Position numbers and translations under genes: made by a program. From the NCBI RefSeq assembly GCF_022919835.1, contig NZ_CP095074.1:2294001-2358000 (forward strand): DNA of 64,000 nucleotides, in the 5' to 3' direction. Below are positions 34,077 through 43,352 of this stretch, one piece after another (the stretch's first letter is position 1; each line of letters starts with the position of its first letter). The notes beneath the pieces are model-generated. The model did no database searches. It was not told where the DNA came from and was given only the letters and a program-made list of their open reading frames with translations. Origin of the DNA: Halobacillus shinanisalinarum (lineage in GTDB: Bacteria; Bacillota; Bacilli; Bacillales; Halobacillaceae).

Positions 34077-35990
34077 TTAAACAGTCACCAGTTGTTCAAG
34101 TACCTTACTTTCTGTCTCGTCTTCTTTCTGTAATTCTTCAAACGAGTAGACACCCTCCATATAGATTTGGTGCCATAGCATGAACATCAACACCGTCCAT
34201 ATTTTCCTGGAATAGTCACCCTTTTGTTGAACGTGAGCTTCAAGCAAATCGAGGACGACAGACTTGTGGATGAGATGGTCTGTCTCACTTGTTGCAATCA
34301 GGTTTTTCGCCCAGTCGTACAGCTCGTTTCTTAACCAATGGCGAATCGGAACAGGGAATCCTAGCTTCTTTCGGTCGAGCACATGGTCTGGCACAATGCC
34401 GCGTACAGCTTTACGTAAAATCGATTTTGTCGTCCCGTCAGCAATTTTACTTGCAACCGGAAGCTCGCGAGCGGCATTGAATACTTCCTTATCTAAGAAG
34501 GGAACACGTAACTCAAGAGAATTTGCCATCGTCACTTTATCTGCTTTTAACAAAATGTCGCCTCGCAGCCATGTGTGAATATCAACGTATTGCATTTGGT
34601 GGACAGGATGCTCTTCCTGAACATTTTCATACAAGCTTTTCGTCAATGATTGATAGGTCCTATCTTTTCTGAAATTAGCGAGTAGTTGTTCTTTTTCACG
34701 TTCTTCAAACATCTTGGCGTTACCAATATAACGGTCTTCCAATGGAGTTGTACCACGTTCCAGAAAGCTCTTGCCGCGCATACCTTCAGGAAGAATATGG
34801 GCCACTTTTTGAAGTGCTTTTTTTACAACAGGCGGCATCGAATTAAAGGCCTTCAATGACTCGGGCTCACGGTAAATATTGTAGCCGCCGAACAGCTCGT
34901 CCGCACCCTCGCCTGATAATACAACAGTGACATACTTTCTCGCTTCTCGTGCAACAAAATAAAGTGGTACACATGCTGGGTCTGCTAATGGATCATCCAT
35001 GTGCCACATGATTTTCGGAAGCTTCTGAACATATTCTTCTGGTGTGATGATATAGGAATGGTTTGTTACATTAAGCCTATCAGCTGTTTCCTTTGCCACA
35101 TCTACCTCTGAATAACCTTCACGTTCAAAACCTACAGAGAACGTTTTAATATTCGGGTTGAAGTCTTTTGCAATCGCAACAATGATTGATGAATCAATCC
35201 CTCCAGAGAGGAATGAGCCCACAGGTACATCACTGCGCATATGCACATCTACCGAATTGATCAATGAATCCTGAATTCGTGTAATCATTTGCTTTTCATC
35301 CGTGAGCACGGGGTTGAATGTCGCATGAAAATAGCGTTCAATAAGAAGCGGCTCTCCCGGCGTTTTTATAAAATAATGACCTGGTTCCACCTTGTGAACG
35401 CCTTCGGTTAGGGTTAATGGTTCTGGTGCATATTGGTAGCTTAAGTAGTGCTGCAAAGCCTCCGTGTCCACCTGGTCACCTGCTTGTGCCAGGCTTTTCT
35501 TCTCAGACGCAAAACTTAAGCTATCCTCATTTTTCGTATAATAAAAAGGTTTGATACCAAATGGGTCACGGGCCCCGTACAAACTCTTTGTTTCCTTGTC
35601 CCAAATGAGGATGGCAAACATTCCACGTAACTTGCTGAAAGCTTGTTCTTGCTGATCCTGGAAAAGAACAGCAATCACTTCCGTATCTGACTCGGTTTGA
35701 AACGTGTAGCCTTTAGCTATCAGTTGTTCACGGAGTTCCACATAGTTATAAATCTCACCGTTGAACACCATCCAGTAACGTTCATTCTCAAAATGAAAAG
35801 GTTGTTGGCCGCTTTCAATATCAATAATACTTAACCTTCGAAATCCAAGTGAGATCCCATCGTCGTGATAGTAGCCTTCATCATCTGGTCCACGATGTTT
35901 AATGAGATTATTATTAGCATTAAATGCTTGCTCATACTCTTGAGTGACTTGATTTCCTTTATTGTGTAATATCCCAATAAATCCGCACAT
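34077..35990 (-). CDS. asnB: Asparagine synthetase (glutamine-hydrolysing)
   Basis: Makes asparagine from aspartate, glutamine and ATP. N-terminal glutaminase domain begins MCGFIGIL with nucleophile Cys2, then RGPDDEGYY and GEIYNY. The synthetase domain has the PP-loop FLSGGIDSS and GEGADELFGGY. 637 aa, close to B. subtilis AsnB (632) and longer than AsnO (614), so asnB is the likelier name. ATG 35990 is fixed by Cys2 and AAGAAGGA upstream; the frame is open 36 codons further but that is not family sequence. Confidence 0.92.
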   Translation of the reverse strand: MCGFIGILHNKGNQVTQEYEQAFNANNNLIKHRGPDDEGYYHDDGISLGFRRLSIIDIESGQQPFHFENERYWMVFNGEIYNYVELREQLIAKGYTFQTESDTEVIAVLFQDQQEQAFSKLRGMFAILIWDKETKSLYGARDPFGIKPFYYTKNEDSLSFASEKKSLAQAGDQVDTEALQHYLSYQYAPEPLTLTEGVHKVEPGHYFIKTPGEPLLIERYFHATFNPVLTDEKQMITRIQDSLINSVDVHMRSDVPVGSFLSGGIDSSIIVAIAKDFNPNIKTFSVGFEREGYSEVDVAKETADRLNVTNHSYIITPEEYVQKLPKIMWHMDDPLADPACVPLYFVAREARKYVTVVLSGEGADELFGGYNIYREPESLKAFNSMPPVVKKALQKVAHILPEGMRGKSFLERGTTPLEDRYIGNAKMFEEREKEQLLANFRKDRTYQSLTKSLYENVQEEHPVHQMQYVDIHTWLRGDILLKADKVTMANSLELRVPFLDKEVFNAARELPVASKIADGTTKSILRKAVRGIVPDHVLDRKKLGFPVPIRHWLRNELYDWAKNLIATSETDHLIHKSVVLDLLEAHVQQKGDYSRKIWTVLMFMLWHQIYMEGVYSFEELQKEDETESKVLEQLVTV

Positions 35991-36214
35991 AGGGAATCCT
36001 TCTTTCTTTAGAAAATAGTTGTTACCATCTCGAACCTTGATACGCACAGTATATGATTGTACTAATAATATACACATTTTTAAAAACGGTATTCTCATAT
36101 GAATGAAGCAATATGATCTACCGTTTTTGTCTGTTTTGTAAAAAGGGCACGTATTTAAAATTCAAAGTATGGTGAGCATTTTAAAGATGCTTGTTTATAG
36201 ATATTGTACCACGT

Positions 36215-36243
36215 TTTAGATATATCATATAGAAATATCTAAA
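36215..36243. promoter_or_regulatory. Candidate operator dyad TTTAGAT-N15-ATCTAAA (asnB upstream)
   Basis: Identical 7-bp arms and identical spacer length to the dyad at 31466-31494. It lies 225 bp before asnB in a 389-bp gap (35991-36379) with no gene visible. Confidence 0.45.
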
Positions 36244-36379
36244 CGTTTTTAAGTACCTTAGCTCCTCTATGCCCAGACAACCAGCTCTTATTGTACAGTA
36301 ATGAAAACCGATATTTCTCGGTCATATTACTTTTCACAGAGAATTTTTCGAACGTTAGTTGTATGTTTAAGGAGAGACA

Positions 36380-36865
36380 CTACAGTTTCTTAACCTCAAT
36401 ATCTTCCTGCACGAGATGTTGTGTCACAGAGGGGATGTTCTGCAAACCTTCTGCCAAAAATGGTGGCTGTAAATGCATAGAGACCAGTTCACTGATGGGA
36501 AACCATTGGTAAATCAAGCGTTGGCCCTCCTCACCATGGAAAGGGTCCGTTCCAAACATGGGATGCTTGCCCCTTGAAGAAAGTATGTAATAGAAACCCA
36601 ACTCATGGAAATTCTCCTGATTATATTGAAAGAAATTCTCAACAACCCATGATAAATTCTTTACTTTAGTATCCCATCCTAACTCTTCTTTGATTTCGCG
36701 AACGACGGCCTTATCGGCTGGTTCACCTATTTCCACTCCCCCTCCAGGCAGTGACCAATGATGCTCATCCCATTGTTTATGAAGAAGTACATGGTTTTGC
36801 TCAACTAAAATACCCACCGCACGATAATTGAATTTAGTTGATCCTATTTTAAAACGAATATCCAT
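36380..36865 (-). CDS. NUDIX hydrolase
   Basis: 161-residue Nudix protein. The Nudix box GX5EX7REUXEEXGU is complete: GGVEIGEPADKAVVREIKEE then LG. ATG 36865 has AAGGAGGG 5 nt upstream. The substrate (a nucleoside diphosphate derivative) cannot be predicted. It follows a small frameshifted gene by 11 bp. Confidence 0.88.
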   Translation of the reverse strand: MDIRFKIGSTKFNYRAVGILVEQNHVLLHKQWDEHHWSLPGGGVEIGEPADKAVVREIKEELGWDTKVKNLSWVVENFFQYNQENFHELGFYYILSSRGKHPMFGTDPFHGEEGQRLIYQWFPISELVSMHLQPPFLAEGLQNIPSVTQHLVQEDIEVKKL

Positions 36866-36876
36866 CAAAACCCTCC

Positions 36877-37189
36877 TTAATTAATCACTTCTTCAAGCGT
36901 CAAGGAAATCAATGAAGCGTTTTGTTTTCCGAGTGTAGTCATAATACTTTGGAAAACCCGATCCCTCTTTTGGATAGAAATATCTGTGATGCTATGGTTC
37001 ATTTCAAAAACGGCATAAAAGTACAATTCCTCGCCAGCATCCCGGGTGTACATCTGAAGCCCTGGATAAATCACGTGCCATTTGATTAACTGCAAAAGCA
37101 AGTGTTTCTATATCGGATTCCACTGCTTTCCGATCACCTATCCGCACAGCCAGTTCGGTGATTGTTCCATACAATGTGTCTATTGTCAT
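36877..37189 (-). CDS. Small protein of unknown family, frameshifted
   Basis: ATG 37189 (GAGGG 10 nt upstream) opens MTIDTLYGTITELAVRIGDR. The frame must shift at GGG (37060-37062), where removing one G gives SRLQMYTRDAGEELYFYAVF and a 103-residue protein ending LTLEEVIN. Here the error, unlike others in the window, is an extra base. The protein is soluble, alpha/beta, with no motif I recognise. It could be a real pseudogene. Confidence 0.5.
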
Positions 37190-37402
37190 CACTACTATTC
37201 CCTCTTCTTTTGCATTGGTTGAAACATATTGATATGCATTCAACTATGGCTTACAATAATAAGATGGCAATGAGGCTTATTATGTTTTTCAGTTTCATGA
37301 TTATTCCTCCAAGAAGGGGTGGCAAAACACTTATCTTAATATAATTCGATGTGATTGATAAATCATCCTTCAAGTTATGTATAAATTTGGAGTTTTATTT
37401 AA

Positions 37403-37431
37403 AAAAGCTCTCTCGCGATGAGAGAGCTTTT
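37403..37431. terminator. Terminator of the threonine aldolase gene
   Basis: A 12-bp stem AAAAGCTCTCTC/GAGAGAGCTTTT, loop GCGAT, symmetrical and possibly bidirectional. Confidence 0.85.
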
Positions 37432-37462
37432 CAAGCTGACGATATTCACGAATAATAAATGG

Positions 37463-38482
37463 TTATACTAATTGCTCCACCAGCTCAATAACAGATTCGA
37501 TATCTTCCCGACTCACATCATAATTCGTAACAAACCTCACCGTGTTCGGTCCAAAAGGGACAGCCAGAACGCCTATTGCCTTCAAATCTTCAAGAAATTC
37601 TTCAGCTGATTTACCAAGATCAACTACATTAATGAGTACAATATTCGTTTCTACTTTTCCCTCTAAATTAAGTCCGTCAATTTGGCCAAGACCCTGAGCT
37701 AAAAGCTGGGCATGGTCGTGATCTTCTGCCAAACGATCTACCATATCGGTTAACGCAACTAATCCAGGAGCCGCAACCATTCCGACCTGCCTCAGACCGC
37801 CTCCAAGACGCTTACGCCACTTACGCGCCTTATAAATAAAATCATACGATCCAGCAATTATAGATCCCATCGGTGCCCCTAGACCTTTTGAAAGGCAAAA
37901 CTGAACCGTGTCCGCTTGAGCTGCATAATGTTCAATTGACACACCTGAAGCAATGGACGCATTAAACAGCCTTGCTCCATCCAAATGGATAGAAATCTGC
38001 TGTTCACGAGCAACCTCATAAACTGCCTGCATATTTCCAAGAGGAACAATGGCTCCACCTGCCTTGTTGTGTGTATTTTCCACACATATTAAACTGGTCT
38101 CAGGAAAATGAATATCCTCTGCTCGAATTGCTGCGCGCACCTCTTCGGGATCCATCACCCCACGGGTTCCCTGAATCGTTCGCGGCTGGACACCAGCTAA
38201 TGCCGACATTGACGCCCCCTCATATAGAAACAAATGTGAATTCGCTTCCAGCAAAATCTCATCACCCGGATTGCAATGCGTTAGCACAGCAATCTGATTC
38301 CCTTGTGTACCGCTTGTCACAAACAAAGCCGCTTCCTTTCCAAGCATCCGTGCTGCAGTTTCCTCCAAACGCTGTACCGTTGGATCCTCACTATACACAT
38401 CATCCCCTACCTCCGCCTCAAAGGCGGCTTGCCTCATTGCTTGAGTTGGTTTTGTTACCGTATCACTTCGCAAATCGATCAT
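37463..38482 (-). CDS. ltaE: Low-specificity L-threonine aldolase
   Basis: PLP enzyme splitting L-threonine or L-allo-threonine into glycine and acetaldehyde. It starts MIDLRSDTVTKPTQAMRQAA; VGDDVYSEDPTV and SGTQGNQIAV follow; the PLP Lys is in FCLSKGLGAPMGS, the preceding Asp in LDGARLFNA. 339 aa. ATG 38482 with GAGGAGGAG upstream. Confidence 0.92.
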   Translation of the reverse strand: MIDLRSDTVTKPTQAMRQAAFEAEVGDDVYSEDPTVQRLEETAARMLGKEAALFVTSGTQGNQIAVLTHCNPGDEILLEANSHLFLYEGASMSALAGVQPRTIQGTRGVMDPEEVRAAIRAEDIHFPETSLICVENTHNKAGGAIVPLGNMQAVYEVAREQQISIHLDGARLFNASIASGVSIEHYAAQADTVQFCLSKGLGAPMGSIIAGSYDFIYKARKWRKRLGGGLRQVGMVAAPGLVALTDMVDRLAEDHDHAQLLAQGLGQIDGLNLEGKVETNIVLINVVDLGKSAEEFLEDLKAIGVLAVPFGPNTVRFVTNYDVSREDIESVIELVEQLV

Positions 38483-38688
38483 ATGTATCTCCTCCTCATT
38501 TCTATTATTGTACGAAATAGATGCGTCGCTAAACAACCTTTCTTCTTACAAAAGCCAGTGGATAGTTTGCTCGTCACCAGGAGCACACCCTCCTGGAATG
38601 TCTCTCGTATTTCGTTAGTAGAATAATCCCTCAAAAACAAGCTTACCTTCCAATATTTCTTATTCTATTGTGATTAAGTGAGAAATAC

Positions 38689-38953
38689 TGTGGATAAATG
38701 CTTATCCCACGCCACTACTGTTATTCACGTGTGGAAAAGTTGACTAACGAAAATAGTTACCCACAACTATCCACAGACTTATACACAACCTCTGCTGACT
38801 TACGTTTACTCACAGGTTGTCCCACACTATAAACAAGTTATCCCCAGAATTTATGCACAGTTGTCAATAACAAAAAGTCTATATGGTAGTAGTATATACG
38901 TTCGCCACCATATATGCTATTTATCCAGATGTTTATGCACAGGTTGTGGATAA
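38689..38953. promoter_or_regulatory. DnaA-box cluster
   Basis: Five exact TTATNCACA boxes: 38689-38697 (minus), 38779-38787, 38851-38859, 38933-38941 and 38945-38953 (minus). Three one-mismatch boxes are at 38767, 38838 and 38921. All lie in 265 bp of non-coding DNA between ltaE and htrA. The two outer boxes are the consensus TTATCCACA. It may titrate DnaA, regulate a neighbour, or take part in origin function. Confidence 0.8.
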
Positions 38954-39004
38954 GTTTGTGTTGATCCTAGAAAAGCCTTCGTTTCTGTCAATACAATACA
39001 GAAA

Positions 39005-39032
39005 AGCGCATACCACTTGTTTGGCATGCGCT
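39005..39032 (-). terminator. Terminator of htrA
   Basis: AGCGCATGCCA/TGGTATGCGCT stem with one mismatch followed by TTTTC on the minus strand, just after htrA. Confidence 0.75.
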
Positions 39033-39038
39033 CCTGAT

Positions 39039-40256
39039 TTACTCTTGGGATCCTAACGTAACTGTTACCGTATTTTGTTCTCCATCTCGATAATAGGTAA
39101 TTTCCAGTTTATCGCCAGGGTCTTTTTCTTCATATAGATATTTTCGTAGGTCTATAATGGTTTCTACCGGCTCTCCATCAATGGTTGTAATGACATCTAA
39201 TGGTTGTAAGCCTGCTTTATCAGCCGGTGACAATCTTGTAATACTGCGAATGTATAAGCCACCCTCTACCTCATCGGGGAGGTTCAATGTGTTCTCCCTT
39301 TCTGATATCGGAACCTGTGATAATCCATATGCTTCGATCCCAATGAATGCTCGATTCACTTGTCCATACTGTTCAATCTCTTCAATAATCGGCTTGACAG
39401 TATCAATAGGGATTGCGAAACCAATGCCTTCTACTGAAGATTGGGCAATTTTCATTGAGTTGATTCCGATAACTTGTCCATCAATATTTATAAGTGCCCC
39501 ACCACTGTTCCCAGGGTTAATGGCCGCATCTGTTTGAATCACTTCTGCTTGCCAATCTTTTTGACCGTCACCATTAAAGTCTTGAGGAATTGCCCGCTGT
39601 TTCCCACTAATGATCCCCTTAGTTACGGATCCTGCAAAGCGTAGACCTAATGGGTTTCCTATAGCAATAGCCGGTTCTCCTACTTGTAATTTGTCTGTTG
39701 AACCAAACTTTGCAACCTGTTTTACATTTTCATCTGACATCTTAAGTACAGCTAAATCCGTAAATACATCGCCGCCAACAAGTTGTGCTGTCTTCTTTGT
39801 CCCGTCAGATAGGACGACTTCAATTTCATTTGCTCCTTCAATCACGTGATAATTTGTCACAACATAAGCAGTTCCATCTTCTTTTTTATAAATAACTCCT
39901 GATCCTGCACCCGCCTGCTCTGTGTCGCCTCCCTGCTCCCAAAAGTTTGCCTGGGATTGAAGGTTGACAACACCCACAACTGCTGGAGATACTTCTTCCA
40001 CCACTTTGGTTATTTGACTCGATACATCTAACTGAACGGGTTGTTTGGTCGCTCCGGGTGTATTGCTTCCATTCTCAGCCATCTGTTCTTCATTTGGTGT
40101 GATATCATACGGCAGTATATCTGTTTGTACCAGCGCTGGCAAAGCAAGTAACACGAGAACCGCTCCAAGAACGACACCAACAATCGTTGGCATGACAAAA
40201 CGGCGCCGATTTTTTTGCTGCTGATTGGCTGGTGAATGATCGTCGTAGTAACCCAC
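39039..40256 (-). CDS. htrA: Membrane-anchored HtrA-type serine protease
   Basis: DegP/HtrA quality-control protease (B. subtilis YyxA/HtrC type). One N-terminal membrane helix (MPTIVGVVLGAVLVLLALPA), trypsin-like domain with His in NYHVIEG, Asp in FTDLAVLKM, Ser in NPGNSGGALI, and one C-terminal PDZ domain (SPADKAGLQPLDVITTIDGE). Start GTG 40256 is chosen because AAGGAAGG lies 9 nt upstream; GTG 40265 abuts it. It is the last gene of the walRK cluster. Confidence 0.92.
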   Translation of the reverse strand: MGYYDDHSPANQQQKNRRRFVMPTIVGVVLGAVLVLLALPALVQTDILPYDITPNEEQMAENGSNTPGATKQPVQLDVSSQITKVVEEVSPAVVGVVNLQSQANFWEQGGDTEQAGAGSGVIYKKEDGTAYVVTNYHVIEGANEIEVVLSDGTKKTAQLVGGDVFTDLAVLKMSDENVKQVAKFGSTDKLQVGEPAIAIGNPLGLRFAGSVTKGIISGKQRAIPQDFNGDGQKDWQAEVIQTDAAINPGNSGGALINIDGQVIGINSMKIAQSSVEGIGFAIPIDTVKPIIEEIEQYGQVNRAFIGIEAYGLSQVPISERENTLNLPDEVEGGLYIRSITRLSPADKAGLQPLDVITTIDGEPVETIIDLRKYLYEEKDPGDKLEITYYRDGEQNTVTVTLGSQE

Positions 40257-40334
40257 GCTTTTCACCCTTCCTTTCTTCCAGAGCTTTCTTTTAGCTACCT
40301 TATTGTTACCTTTTTTGAAAAAATTTAAAACCTG

Positions 40335-41129
40335 TTATACTTCATAAATCGGTGTTGCCTGAGCCGGATCAGTATCATACAGATCGATACGGGAACCGAC
40401 CTCAAACCCGCGTTCTTCCAGGACATTTTTTACCGACATACGGGCTAAATCTTTCATATTATTATCAAGACTCAAATGAGCCAGATACACCCGTTTCGTT
40501 TGATCTGTCATAATATCTGTTAAAGCGAGAGCACTATCTTCATTAGAAACGTGCCCTGAGTCCCCTAGGATTCTCCGCTTTACACTCCAGGGATATCGCC
40601 CCATACGCAGCATCCCCACGTCATGATTGGACTCAAAAATATAAGCGTCAGCGCCCTCGACAGTTTTCTTAATACGCTCAGATACATAACCTAAATCCGT
40701 GACAAGAGCTACCTTCTTCCCATTTCTGTGAAATGTATAAAACATCGGGTCAGCTGCATCATGTGACACAGCGAAAGATTCAATGTCGATTCCCCCAAAT
40801 GTTTTGGTTTCCTCCATATTAAAATGAAATTTCTGATCGATAGACAACTTCCCGAGTTGTCCATCCATTGCTCGCCATGTCTTTTCATTCGCAAAAATAG
40901 GCAAATTGTAGCGACGGGCCATAATTCCAAGGCCCTTAATGTGATCACTATGTTCATGCGTGACAAGAATTCTTGAAAGGTTAGCCGGATTCACATCCAC
41001 TTGTTCAAGCAGCCCTTCAATCTTTTTTCCGCTTAAACCTGCATCCACTAGGATTTTCTCGTCCCCAGACTCTATATAAAAAGCATTCCCCGTACTGCCT
41101 GATGCTAGTACACTAAATCGTAACGTCAT
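40335..41129 (-). CDS. walJ: WalJ/YycJ metallo-beta-lactamase fold hydrolase
   Basis: 264-residue MBL-fold protein conserved behind walRK in Bacilli. Metal motif [12 protein letters not shown], then SHDAADP, VTDLGYV, ESNHD and LAHLS. Proposed 5'-3' exonuclease-type activity linking cell wall and DNA metabolism. ATG 41129 (TGGAG 8 nt upstream). It follows yycI by 21 bp. Confidence 0.92.
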   Translation of the reverse strand: MTLRFSVLASGSTGNAFYIESGDEKILVDAGLSGKKIEGLLEQVDVNPANLSRILVTHEHSDHIKGLGIMARRYNLPIFANEKTWRAMDGQLGKLSIDQKFHFNMEETKTFGGIDIESFAVSHDAADPMFYTFHRNGKKVALVTDLGYVSERIKKTVEGADAYIFESNHDVGMLRMGRYPWSVKRRILGDSGHVSNEDSALALTDIMTDQTKRVYLAHLSLDNNMKDLARMSVKNVLEERGFEVGSRIDLYDTDPAQATPIYEV

Positions 41130-41150
41130 TTTTAGACACTCCATCTATCT

Positions 41151-42037
41151 CTATTCATCAGAGTTCTTATTTGCGTTAGTAATTACATTTTGATCGTTTC
41201 CATCCATTATTTTTTCAAATTCTTCTGATGTTGTTTGGATAAAATTATTTTCGTTTAGGTTTAAATATTGGGGTTTAGCAGCAAGCGCATAAAAAAATGC
41301 CTCCTCACTCCCATTGATTGTTACTTTCCATGTCGGTGCAAACAATTGTCCACTCGCCTCTTCCCCAGGATTTTTATATGCAGAATAGTAACCAACTGAC
41401 ATGTCAGTAACTGTATCCCCCCATTTATAATTCCGTCTGTATAAAGTTTTTTTACCACTTCCAAAGGGCTTATTAACTCTTGCTTATCTTCACCTGACTG
41501 GTTGGGTACTTTTAAATGAGCGAGCGTATATCCTGTCATCCTCCCATTTTCAATATTTACCATCAGCACTCCACCCGGATTATAATAAACAGTTCGTGAA
41601 TTTGCCTTCTGGAAAAATACAGCCTTACCTAAATCCTTATTCCAATTCCAAAAAGAATATTGGCTGCTAAAAGGGACGTGTTCGCCCACAGCACTGACAA
41701 TGGATTCTTCCGCCACTTCAATAGGCTCGTCTAATGTAGAATATAAAAGGCTGTCATCATAAACTTTAGCAGACTGACCTTCGAGATTTTTGATTTGCTC
41801 AAGTTGATCTTTGGTAAAGTCTGCAGGTGTGGCCGTGATTAAACTCACGGGAGGCGCTTCTTCAGGTATATTATCTGCAATGGTAATATCCGCATTATTT
41901 AGGCTTTTTTCAAACTGTGATTCCTCCGCTGTTCTTACATTTGCTTGACCCTGTTTATCTAAAAATTGCTGCAACAAGAACAGGTCAAGTACAAGGAAGC
42001 TAAAAATGAACAAGGTTTTAATTTGACCCCACTGCAC
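41151..42037 (-). CDS. yycI: WalK regulator YycI, frameshifted
   Basis: Single-pass membrane protein that with YycH restrains WalK. The N-terminal helix is IKTLFIFSFLVLDLFLLQQFL; the extracellular YycI domain follows. The frame breaks in a run of six C on the plus strand (41417-41422): LYTDGIINGG continues as DTVTDMSVGYYSAYKN only if one more G is present on the coding strand, giving 295 residues. It overlaps yycH by 20 bp. Probably a homopolymer error. Confidence 0.88.
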
Positions 42038-43352
42038 TGGATAAACCTCCTTTATCTTCTGTTAACCCGGTGATTTCCTTCCAACTGCCATTTTCTAAGA
42101 CAAACCAAGCAGGAATCAGTGAATACCCCCCATAACCACCACTTTGCTCCACTAATTTATAACCAATTTTGATATCTTCAATCAACTTGATGTTATACAA
42201 GCGAGATTCTTGTATAACTGCAATAACTTTTTTTCCTGATGGAAGCTCGTGATTTCCTTTAGATTCATTGATGGATGGTTCTAATCTTACCAATGGCCTT
42301 GCATATCGTTGTTCCTCACCATTTTGGTAGTTTACTTCTATGGTATGAATGTCATCATCACTCGCCAAAACAGGTAAGTCTTTTTGGTACATCTGATAGG
42401 TTACCGATGTATTTGATGCCGACAGATCGCCAATACGGAATGTATCTGTCCAACCCTGGTGGGCATTAATGAAACTGATGCTCCTTTCCAGCACTTCAAA
42501 TGAACTCATAGCTACTTGTGAGCTCGATTCACCAAGTAATAACTCCGTAAAAATCATCCGTTTCCAACCTTCTGTTACTTCAAGGTTACCCAAGCCATCG
42601 GTAAGGCGCTGCTCTGCTCTTGGTGCAGGGAAATTCCTAACGATAGAAGGATCTTCAAATAAGGTGTTTTTCAATGGGGTGATAGGGAGGGTTGTTGTAT
42701 CCATGATATGCGAATGGACTTCCACCGGAGTTTCGGGTAAGAAAATCCGCTTCTCCCCATTACCTGTGAACATAGTCTGTTCCCTCAACCCCTCGTCGGC
42801 AGCTAATAATTCTTCCAATTTGTAAATGTTCTCACTTCGAAGTGATGCTCTAAATGCTGTAGCATCTTCTAATTCTGGTTTAAAGAAAACATCGACTCCT
42901 CCGTTATCATTAAAGGTGAAAAAGATACGCTTAAATTCTCCAACGGGAGGAGTGAAATTCTGATCTCCAAAATTAAATAGATTTTTAATCGTTTGAGCAG
43001 GAATATTCGTTGGGAAAATGACCTCCATCATTCGACCTTCCTCTGGAACACCCGAATTATCTATCGGTTGGACATTAAACAATGTCCAGTTCTTCATAAC
43101 CTCATAAGTATCTTCACGGTCTTTACCATTTTTAAAGGAATAATGCTCTCCATTCTTATGGAAAACGAATTGAGAAGGGGCAATTAAGGACGAAATCTGG
43201 GCTTCTTTCCCTCCTATTGTTGTCTCCTCTACTAAACTTCCTTTTTCGCGCTCATCTAGACTAGGCTGATAATTCCATAAACCGACAGTGAGTAATAAAC
43301 TAAAACAAATAAGAATCAACAACATGATCGATTTAAGTGTTTCAAAGTTCAT
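42018..43352 (-). CDS. yycH: WalK regulator YycH
   Basis: 444-residue membrane-anchored extracytoplasmic protein: one N-terminal helix (IMLLILICFSLLLTVGLWNY) and a long outside part. With YycI it controls WalK activity. The start ATG overlaps the walK stop (TAATG), so translation is coupled. Assignment rests on position and N-terminal pattern. Confidence 0.9.
   Translation of the reverse strand: MNFETLKSIMLLILICFSLLLTVGLWNYQPSLDEREKGSLVEETTIGGKEAQISSLIAPSQFVFHKNGEHYSFKNGKDREDTYEVMKNWTLFNVQPIDNSGVPEEGRMMEVIFPTNIPAQTIKNLFNFGDQNFTPPVGEFKRIFFTFNDNGGVDVFFKPELEDATAFRASLRSENIYKLEELLAADEGLREQTMFTGNGEKRIFLPETPVEVHSHIMDTTTLPITPLKNTLFEDPSIVRNFPAPRAEQRLTDGLGNLEVTEGWKRMIFTELLLGESSSQVAMSSFEVLERSISFINAHQGWTDTFRIGDLSASNTSVTYQMYQKDLPVLASDDDIHTIEVNYQNGEEQRYARPLVRLEPSINESKGNHELPSGKKVIAVIQESRLYNIKLIEDIKIGYKLVEQSGGYGGYSLIPAWFVLENGSWKEITGLTEDKGGLSSAVGSN

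Noticed and set aside
34077..36098. Longer asparagine synthetase start at 36098
   Set aside because: Cys2 after the initiator Met must be the catalytic N-terminus; the upstream codons match no family sequence.
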